Assembly: GCA_002395085.1 (NCBI GenBank)
Contig: DGVV01000152.1
Span: 1-7,648, forward strand
Length of the DNA stretch: 7,648 bases
DNA from: Ruminococcus sp. UBA4275
Lineage (GTDB): Bacteria > Bacillota > Clostridia > Oscillospirales > Ruminococcaceae
Direction: 5' to 3'
Shown: one piece after another, positions 1 through 5,251 of the stretch
How the letters are laid out: every line of letters starts with the position of its first letter
How positions within the stretch are numbered: position 1 is the stretch's first letter
The notes under the pieces: model-generated
What the model was told of the DNA's origin: nothing
What the model saw: the letters and a program-made list of their open reading frames with translations, nothing else
The model's database searches: none
Made by a program: the position numbers and the translations under genes

Positions 1-49
1 AGCGCCCCATTATAATCATCGCGCAGCGATACCTTTATCGACAAGCTGG

Positions 50-86
50 GGCGCTGCACGGTATTTGAACCGTGCAGCGCCTTTTT
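50..86 (+). terminator. Intrinsic terminator of a rightward transcript entering from the left
   Basis: A perfect 12-bp inverted repeat (arms 50-61 and 70-81, GC-rich, 8-base loop) is followed at once by five T on the plus strand (82-86). The T-run is on the plus side only. Reading on the minus strand, the bases beyond the stem are CCAGCTTGTC, without a U-tract. The structure therefore mainly ends a transcript coming from the left edge, convergent with the long minus-strand gene that stops at 101. It may still act as a weaker barrier for that gene. If a coding sequence enters from the left, the TAA at 13-15 is a possible stop, but too little is visible to call it. Confidence 0.85.
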
Positions 87-100
87 CATGCTAGGAAATG

Positions 101-3100
101 TTACCAGGTCCAGTCTTCCCAGAATCTGCCGGCGCGTTCCCGAAGGGAGTCACCGCGCGATTTCAGGGTTTCGTTTGTTGCGGCAATCACAATCAGCACA
201 ATGCCTGCCAGCAGCAGATATACCCACCAGTGCAGCGTGTTTGTCAGCTTGATGTCCATATAAACTGCCGTGAACAGCAGCGATATGCCGCCGAGCAGAA
301 ACCATTTTTTCTGCTTGATGTAAAAGGAGACAATGAAGATTGCAAGTGCCGTACCGATCAGCGTCAGAAGATCCTCCGCAGATTCGGTCCGGAAGGCACA
401 GCCTGCAAGCCGCAGCAGCGCGTAAATACCGATGCCGAACAGGAATGCAGAACCGGTTTCCGCGCCGTACAGCAGCCGGATGACCGCGCCGAACGCAATC
501 AGCGGCAGGAGATGCAGTTTGTCTTCCCAGTAAGTGCCGGCTGTGTCGATCATCGGTGTCAGCCAGAGTGCAATCGTGCAGATGCCTGCTGCCAGCGCAA
601 AGAGATGCTTGCGGCGGATGGAATCCTGCATAATGAAAGTGAAATGCAGGATATAGCCTGCCAGCATCACCAGCATGAAGAAGATGATCCACGAGGTCTG
701 GTCGCCGGTATGATCGTCAGCGGTCAGCAGCAGCCAGAACGGCATAATACCGCCGAATACCGTCAGGACATAAGACCGCCGGTTATGCGGGATGCCGTCT
801 TCACGCGAAACAATGCCCAGATATGGCAGAAGCACGGTCAGGATGCTCATAATCAGAATCATGCCTGCCAGATAGAGTCCGCTGCTGTTATCGGTATGCT
901 GCCGCAGTGCTTCTGCGGAAAAGAGCGCTGCAATCGCCGTGAGTACAGGCAGCGTGAGCTGTTCCCGCTTTGAGGTGAACCACGCCAGCAGGCAGATGCC
1001 CAGCGTGTAGATGAAGTAAAAGCTGTTCCATTCGGATTTGCCGAGGGAAAGCAGCGCCAGCGAGAACAGACCGGCACAGGCAGTCAGATAGATCTGCACG
1101 GGTGCGGGAATTGCTTTGCATCCGTTGAAATCGAGCATATCGCGCTGCACAAAGAATGCTGCGCCGCCCAGCAGAATCAGCCAGATTGCCGGAACCATTG
1201 CGACGGTGAAGTTCATCGCATCGCGGTAGACATAATGGCTGACGGCATAGCCGGTTGTGTTCATCACCAGCAGAAGCGAGGCTGCAAAACCAGCCGTCGG
1301 GACGAAGCGGATGCTGCGTCCGGCGAAGATCTGCCAGATTGCAGCCGCTGCCGCCGCACAGATCAGCGGCTGGATGATGACAAACGGTTGATCCAGCAAT
1401 GACGGCGAAAAGAGTGCGAGGAGCATCGGGGGAACAGCCGTCAGCCCGAACATGGTCTGACGCACTGTGTGGAATTGCGAGCGAACCGTGAAAATTGCCG
1501 TAAACGCCAGCACCAGCGAGATCAGCGTCCAGCACAGCAGAATCACGCTCTCAGAGACCGCCGTGACCGCAGCACAGGCGATATGGGCAGCAGAAAAGAG
1601 AATCAGCGGGACAAGCGCCGCATAGAAATGCTGCAAGGGAGTGCAGGAATCGTTTTCGCAGGCAAGCAGCCAGTAGAATGTGATTGCCGCCCCGAAAATG
1701 ACAAGTGCAATCGTGATGCCCAGCGGCGGAATATGGAATTGCATCATGGCGAATGCAGCGGAGAGAACCGCAATGCACGGGAAAATGATGTCTGCGGGGT
1801 GATTGCGCAGCCGCTTCTGCGACCGGAACGCCGCACAGCAGATGACACAGACTGCCGACAGGATGAGCGCATAGGTGTAATCATGGAAATCACCGAGCGT
1901 GCAGTCCCAGACCGTAAACACCGCGCAGATCAGCACCGCGGACATCATGCCGCAGTAGAGGAAATACGCCGGTTTCGCGGAATGCTTCGAGCGCGCCATC
2001 GCGTAAAGCAGCGCCGCCGCACCGAGGATGAACACGAATGCCGCGGCATTCTGCCAGACATCCTTGCGCAGCGCCCAGAACATACTCATGGAGCTGAACG
2101 CCGAGAGCATCGGGAAAATGACATTTGCATGGACACTCCGCAGGTGTTTTGTCCGGAAGAACAGCACAAAGCAGAGCATTGCGAGTGCCGAACCGATCAG
2201 GAGAATGGTTTCCTCCGCCAGCCCGAAGCAGCCGCCGAGCATCATGCCGGCAGTACCGAGGCCGAACACGGCAGCCATCAGATAGCCGTAAACCGTGTGG
2301 AACGGCGATGCAGTTTCCTTGTGCAGCGCCATGAAGCAGAAGCAGCCTGCTGCGGTACAGATCAGCAGCAGAGCGAGTGCATCCTGCCAGTTTGCGGCGG
2401 AACGCATGGAAAGTACCCGGAAAGCCATAGATGCCGCCAGCATCGGGAACAGGATGTCCGTCAGCGGATTCCACAGGCGCTTGGCACGGAAGAACAGCAC
2501 AAAGCAGAGCATTGCGAGTGTGCCGGCGATCAGACTGTATGAACCTTGCGTCAGGCTGAGTGCATCTGCGGTCCATGCGAAAAACAGCGCCCCGAACAGC
2601 ATTCCCGGCGTGAGGCACGCATAGACTGCATACCACGGTTCACGGGTGCGCGGATGCTGTGCAAGGACATAGCATATACCCGCTGCTGCCGCCGCAATGC
2701 CGAATGCGGAAAGTGACTGCCAGAGGGGCAGCGTTCCGCGCAGCAGGACAATGTCTGCCGAAACGGCTGCCGAGCAGGTGAAAAGCAGATTTGCCGACAG
2801 ATTGCGAATGCGTTTTTTCCAGTAAAATGCAGCAAAACCTGCGAGGAAGCATCCGCCCGCAAGCAGATAGCTCTCTGCGGGGTTCATTGCGAAGAAGCGG
2901 TGTGACCAGGAAACGGCATCGCCGCAGAAAAGCCAGCCGATTCCCGCTGCTGCCGCGCAGATCTGCTTGCCGGGGGTCGATTTGACCAGCAGCACAAGCG
3001 AGATTGTCAGGGCAGCCGTTGCGAGTGCGACATACCAGCCGTTATGCGATATAAAAAGGTGAACCGGCACAGAAATTGCCGTGAGGGCATATGTGCCGTA

Positions 3101-4483
3101 CCGGAATCCGATGCGCGTATCCTCCGGCACGAGATCTCTTGCAGTGAGCAGGCAGAAGATGATTGCAGCCAGCGTCACCGCGAGCGTTGCATAGGCACAG
3201 AAATCGAGATAGCTTTGCTGCCAGAGAGGCAGCAGCATCAGGAAGAAGCCCAGCAGCGTCATGACCGCAGTCGGAATAGCGGTATATTGCAGCAGCCGGT
3301 CACAGATTGCCGGTGCGAGATATGCCGATGCGAGAATCAGGGCTGCAAACGCCGCCGGTACAAAGAAATCTGTTTTGTCCGTCAGCCCGAAGAACGGGAG
3401 CGATGCCGCCGCAACCAGTATGCCGGCAAACGGTTCAATGACGGCTGCATAGGCGGGAGGGAGAATATCAAGGAGCCGGTGTGCCAGATGCGCAATCAGA
3501 GCCGCATAGACCGCGAAGAACAGAATTGCCCATTGCAGCGGGTGATCCAATCCTTCGGTGATGCCGCGTACCAGATTGAAATATGCGAGAGAAATGCCGC
3601 CCAGCACGCCGATTGCCCAGCTTTTCTGCCGGTATATTTTCACGGCGAATGCGGCAATGCCGGTGAAGATCAGGAAAGAGAGCGCGATGAGCCATTTGTT
3701 ATCCGGCCCTGAGAGACCGTCGCCCAGCAGGCGGAGATAACCCGCTGCCCATACGGAAATGGGGAGATATGCCGCACCAAGCGTAAAGAATGCCATGCCG
3801 GTGCGTTCGAGACTGAGCTTTCTGTGAGCGAGCGCCGAAGTGCCGAAGAACAGCGCGCTGCCTGCGCCGAGGATGGCGAGTTTGCCGAAGCCGGAGAGTT
3901 CGCTCCACATTGAGCGCACAAAGAGCAATCCCGCGACGATGACCAGCACCACACCGACCGAGAGCATGACCGAGATTGCGGAGAAGTGTATGACCGGTTC
4001 AGAGGGTTCTCCCGAAACCTGCGGGGCAGGCGAATCGGATTTGTGCGCGGGCTGCGGGAATGCGCCTTCCGCAGCAGCAGGCGATGCAAACGCCGGTACA
4101 GTGACCGGTTCTGCTGCTGTTTCCGAACTGAAAGCCGGCAGGACCGTTTCTTCCGGCGGAAATGCCGGTGCTTTGACCGGTTCAGCGGAGGGTTCTGCGG
4201 ATTCTGCGGCAGCAATCGGTTCGATGCGCGTGGGCGCTGTATCCGGCTGTGAACCGGATACGGCAGGCGGCTGCGGCGCTGCCTGATAGGAAATGTTCAG
4301 AAGCGCCGGATCAAGCTCCAGTTCTGCTTCCAGCAGATCCTGCGGCTCTGCCTTGCCCGTGATATAAAGCTGCCTGAGAATCTGCGCACGTTTTTCAGCC
4401 AGATTCCGGAATTTTTTGATTTTGAAGTGCTGGATTACCAGCAGCACAACGGCGATGCTGATGATCCACCCGATTGCATCCAT
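101..4483 (-). CDS. Giant polytopic membrane protein of unknown function (1460 aa), DUF2157/DUF2339/SCO7613-like architecture
   Basis: The function is not recognised. Residues 4-20 form a hydrophobic anchor, and 21-60 a charged, probably helical stretch. Residues 68-166 are a low-complexity Pro/Ala/Glu/Ser linker with a recurring V-x-x-P-A-F motif. From about 171 to 1430 there is an almost unbroken series of hydrophobic segments, more than 30 by eye, with short charged loops. The protein ends in a basic helix and a Trp-rich tail (WEDWTW). A short cytoplasmic head, Pro-rich linker and multi-spanning body, including the R-T-G-M-A-F-F-T-L-G-A region near 227-237, recall the large uncharacterised DUF2157, DUF2339 and SCO7613-type proteins. 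That assignment is from memory of the architecture, not from an alignment. Residues 549-992 are four tandem 111-residue repeats. The ATG at 4483 is chosen because GGGAGG lies 7 bases upstream (4491-4496). No catalytic motif is visible. A structural or envelope role is possible but unproven. The gene has its own promoter and seems monocistronic. Confidence 0.9.
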   Translation of the reverse strand: MDAIGWIISIAVVLLVIQHFKIKKFRNLAEKRAQILRQLYITGKAEPQDLLEAELELDPALLNISYQAAPQPPAVSGSQPDTAPTRIEPIAAAESAEPSAEPVKAPAFPPEETVLPAFSSETAAEPVTVPAFASPAAAEGAFPQPAHKSDSPAPQVSGEPSEPVIHFSAISVMLSVGVVLVIVAGLLFVRSMWSELSGFGKLAILGAGSALFFGTSALAHRKLSLERTGMAFFTLGAAYLPISVWAAGYLRLLGDGLSGPDNKWLIALSFLIFTGIAAFAVKIYRQKSWAIGVLGGISLAYFNLVRGITEGLDHPLQWAILFFAVYAALIAHLAHRLLDILPPAYAAVIEPFAGILVAAASLPFFGLTDKTDFFVPAAFAALILASAYLAPAICDRLLQYTAIPTAVMTLLGFFLMLLPLWQQSYLDFCAYATLAVTLAAIIFCLLTARDLVPEDTRIGFRYGTYALTAISVPVHLFISHNGWYVALATAALTISLVLLVKSTPGKQICAAAAGIGWLFCGDAVSWSHRFFAMNPAESYLLAGGCFLAGFAAFYWKKRIRNLSANLLFTCSAAVSADIVLLRGTLPLWQSLSAFGIAAAAAGICYVLAQHPRTREPWYAVYACLTPGMLFGALFFAWTADALSLTQGSYSLIAGTLAMLCFVLFFRAKRLWNPLTDILFPMLAASMAFRVLSMRSAANWQDALALLLICTAAGCFCFMALHKETASPFHTVYGYLMAAVFGLGTAGMMLGGCFGLAEETILLIGSALAMLCFVLFFRTKHLRSVHANVIFPMLSAFSSMSMFWALRKDVWQNAAAFVFILGAAALLYAMARSKHSAKPAYFLYCGMMSAVLICAVFTVWDCTLGDFHDYTYALILSAVCVICCAAFRSQKRLRNHPADIIFPCIAVLSAAFAMMQFHIPPLGITIALVIFGAAITFYWLLACENDSCTPLQHFYAALVPLILFSAAHIACAAVTAVSESVILLCWTLISLVLAFTAIFTVRSQFHTVRQTMFGLTAVPPMLLALFSPSLLDQPFVIIQPLICAAAAAAIWQIFAGRSIRFVPTAGFAASLLLVMNTTGYAVSHYVYRDAMNFTVAMVPAIWLILLGGAAFFVQRDMLDFNGCKAIPAPVQIYLTACAGLFSLALLSLGKSEWNSFYFIYTLGICLLAWFTSKREQLTLPVLTAIAALFSAEALRQHTDNSSGLYLAGMILIMSILTVLLPYLGIVSREDGIPHNRRSYVLTVFGGIMPFWLLLTADDHTGDQTSWIIFFMLVMLAGYILHFTFIMQDSIRRKHLFALAAGICTIALWLTPMIDTAGTYWEDKLHLLPLIAFGAVIRLLYGAETGSAFLFGIGIYALLRLAGCAFRTESAEDLLTLIGTALAIFIVSFYIKQKKWFLLGGISLLFTAVYMDIKLTNTLHWWVYLLLAGIVLIVIAATNETLKSRGDSLRERAGRFWEDWTW
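2154..2187 (-). repeat. 34-bp direct repeat, copy 1 (in unit C)
   Basis: This block is identical base for base to 2487-2520, exactly 333 bp away. The flanking bases differ on both sides (C versus A before, C versus T after). It encodes LAMLCFVLFFR at the junction of units B and C. Identity extends through synonymous positions although the rest of the two units is clearly diverged. Confidence 0.95.
2487..2520 (-). repeat. 34-bp direct repeat, copy 2 (at the A/B junction)
   Basis: This is the second copy of the block at 2154-2187. It encodes the same LAMLCFVLFFR segment at the junction of units A and B. Recombination between the two copies would remove or add exactly one in-frame 111-residue unit. 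That consequence is inferred from the spacing and has not been observed. Confidence 0.95.
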
Positions 4484-4540
4484 AGCTGCACCTCCCTGCG
4501 TATCTGATATAGAATGTCTGTAAACGGTCTAATATGTTAC

Positions 4541-4569
4541 ATTATAGCACAGCACTCATGAAAAAGCAA
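4541..4569 (-). promoter_or_regulatory. Sigma-A promoter of the giant membrane protein gene
   Basis: Reading on the minus strand, a perfect TATAAT -10 box (4546-4541) is preceded by TGC, giving an extended -10. A weak -35, TTGCTT (4569-4564), lies 17 bp upstream. Transcription would start near 4534, giving a leader of about 50 bases before the ATG at 4483. The extended -10 would compensate for the poor -35. The promoter lies between the hairpin at 4622-4653 and the gene, so the giant gene can be expressed independently of the small gene upstream. Confidence 0.75.
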
Positions 4570-4621
4570 GCATATTGCACGAAAATCTGCTGCTTTATTC
4601 CTGAAAATAATACAATGCCAA

Positions 4622-4653
4622 ACGCGCCCCTGCCAAATCCGGCAGGAGCGCGT
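4622..4653 (-). terminator. Probable intrinsic terminator after the small glycine-zipper gene
   Basis: The inverted repeat has arms 4622-4634 and 4641-4653, a 6-base loop, and 12 of 13 pairs matched (one C/A mismatch, at 4628/4647). It lies 39 bases downstream of the stop of the small minus-strand gene. On the minus strand the bases after the stem are only loosely T-rich (TTGGCATTGTATTATTTTC), so the U-tract is poor and termination may be partial. No T-run follows on the plus strand. Confidence 0.55.
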
Positions 4654-4692
4654 GATTGTCTGAGCGGAAACACCGTGAGGCGTCCGGATCGC

Positions 4693-5013
4693 TCAGCGGT
4701 GGGTCAGTTCGATGTAGGTCACACCGGAACCGCTGCGGCGGTAATACATGAGCAGGAAGCGCTGCAAATCACGCTGTCCCATACCGGAACGGCCGGCATC
4801 CGATGAGCCGATTGCCGCACCGACTGCCGCACCGATCACGGCGCCGACCGGTCCGCCGACAAGGAAGCCCGGCAGCGCACCGACGATACCGCCTCCGATG
4901 GTATTACCGGTCTGTTTCTCATAAAAATGCTTTGCTTCGCCTTCCAGCCGCAGATAGGTCTCATCGCGGCGGACAGCCTGCTCCAGTTCTGCATAGGTAC
5001 TCACTGTCAACAT
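4693..5013 (-). CDS. Small glycine-zipper membrane-associated protein, function unknown (106 aa)
   Basis: The gene is not recognised by name. Residues 1-35 form a charged N-terminal region (pattern YAELEQAVRRDETYLRLEGEA). It resembles the short 'element-like' N-terminus that precedes membrane segments in some small Firmicute proteins, but this is recollection only. Residues 39-69 are hydrophobic and carry Gly at 41, 45, 49, 53, 57, 61, 65 and 69, an unbroken (GxxxG)7 zipper, with Pro at 48 and 55. Such zippers allow tight helix packing and oligomerisation in membranes. Residues 72-106 are polar, with an RRDLQRF-like helix (residues 81-87 in part) and an MYYRR segment. No signal peptide is evident. 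The ATG at 5013 is chosen because AAGGAGG (5022-5028) lies 8 bases upstream and a consensus promoter lies just beyond. A longer frame opening at 5289 would run through that promoter and into the divergent gene, and is rejected. A pore-like, scaffold or stress role is speculative. Confidence 0.85.
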   Translation of the reverse strand: MLTVSTYAELEQAVRRDETYLRLEGEAKHFYEKQTGNTIGGGIVGALPGFLVGGPVGAVIGAAVGAAIGSSDAGRSGMGQRDLQRFLLMYYRRSGSGVTYIELTHR

Positions 5014-5035
5014 AATTCGTTCCTCCTTCTTCTGC

Positions 5036-5053
5036 GCCGACTCCTGTGTCGGC
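5036..5053 (-). other. Leader hairpin in the small gene's mRNA
   Basis: A perfect 6-bp stem, GCCGAC/GTCGGC, with a 6-base loop lies between the predicted start of transcription (about 5059) and the ribosome binding site (5022-5028). Its position near the 5' end, without covering the ribosome binding site, fits an mRNA-stabilising leader stem. A regulatory role cannot be read from sequence. Confidence 0.5.
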
Positions 5054-5065
5054 TTGCTTGTCCAT

Positions 5066-5094
5066 ATTATACACGCATGACAGTAAATTGTCAA
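5066..5094 (-). promoter_or_regulatory. Perfect consensus sigma-A promoter of the small glycine-zipper gene
   Basis: On the minus strand TTGACA (5094-5089) and TATAAT (5071-5066) are separated by exactly 17 bp, matching the consensus at all 12 positions. Directly upstream, about 5102-5132 is strongly A/T-rich and could serve as an UP element. The predicted start is near 5059. Unless a repressor acts here, this should be a very strong promoter. I see no clear palindromic operator overlapping it. Confidence 0.92.
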
Positions 5095-5158
5095 GGAATT
5101 CCATAAAAATATCATAAAACATTCAAAATTATGCGGATGACCGTCTTCTTCTGAACGC

Positions 5159-5187
5159 TTGACAAGAGCGGGAAAAACTGGTATCAT
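5159..5187 (+). promoter_or_regulatory. Sigma-A promoter of the HD-GYP/HAD operon
   Basis: A perfect TTGACA -35 (5159-5164), a 17-bp spacer and TATCAT (5182-5187, five of six consensus bases) lie on the plus strand. Transcription should begin near 5194, leaving a leader of about 57 bases. It is divergent from the promoter at 5066-5094, with 64 bp between the two -35 boxes, so a regulator binding between them could affect both units. The leader carries a small 5-bp hairpin (5198-5202 with 5208-5212). Confidence 0.88.
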
Positions 5188-5234
5188 ATATATGTATGGA
5201 GTTCCGTACTCCGTCAGACAATTTTTGGTAGGAC

Positions 5235-5243
5235 GAAAGGGGG
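5235..5243 (+). promoter_or_regulatory. Ribosome binding site that fixes the start of the HD-GYP gene
   Basis: GAAAGGGGG lies 8 bases before the ATG at 5252. This, and the promoter at 5159-5187, place the true start at 5252 rather than at the in-frame TTG at 5159, which is the first triplet of the -35 box. The 31 residues that would be added upstream come from promoter and leader sequence. Confidence 0.85.
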
Positions 5244-5251
5244 CGTTTACC

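Larger units (their letters stand above)
1508..2839 (-). repeat. Four tandem in-frame 333-bp units (111 residues each) inside the giant membrane protein gene
   Basis: In reading order the units are A 2839-2507, B 2506-2174, C 2173-1841 and D 1840-1508 (residues 549-659, 660-770, 771-881 and 882-992). Each begins with a hydrophobic helix, then a basic turn (KKRIRN, AKRLWN, TKHLRS, QKRLRN), then an Asn/Asp-hydrophobic-Phe motif (NLLFT, DILFP, NVIFP, DIIFP). Two further long hydrophobic stretches follow. The Phe of that motif falls at residues 568, 679, 790 and 901, exactly 111 apart. Each unit appears to hold four membrane helices, an even number, so each addition would keep the topology. B and C are the closest pair, while A and D are more diverged. 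The unit borders are my choice of register. Confidence 0.85.

Noticed and set aside
50..81. tRNA T-arm: on the minus strand the hairpin loop reads TTCAAAT
   Set aside because: The stem is 12 bp and followed by a T-run on the plus strand. No acceptor, D or anticodon arm fits around it, so it is a terminator with a coincidental loop.
98..973. Plus-strand open frame of 291 codons antisense to the giant membrane protein gene
   Set aside because: It is rich in Gln, Arg, Cys and His, has no domain or ribosome binding site of its own, and lies wholly over a well-supported gene. It is a shadow of biased codon use.
1469..2542. Plus-strand open frame of 357 codons antisense to the repeat region
   Set aside because: It is highly charged and Cys/His-rich with no recognisable fold. 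The duplicated words in it (for example EEQHKAEHCEC) are only the reverse reading of the 111-residue repeats.
3044..3712. Plus-strand open frame of 222 codons, and the overlapping frame at 3840-4286
   Set aside because: Both are antisense to strongly hydrophobic coding sequence and to the linker respectively, without ribosome binding sites or family resemblance.
4693..5013. Small protein as a class II bacteriocin with a double-glycine leader (Gly-Gly at residues 41-42)
   Set aside because: GxxxG segments and a Gly-Gly site invite this reading. However, the N-terminus lacks the usual leader spacing of hydrophobic and Glu residues, the C-terminus is long and charged, and no peptidase-transporter or immunity gene is in view.
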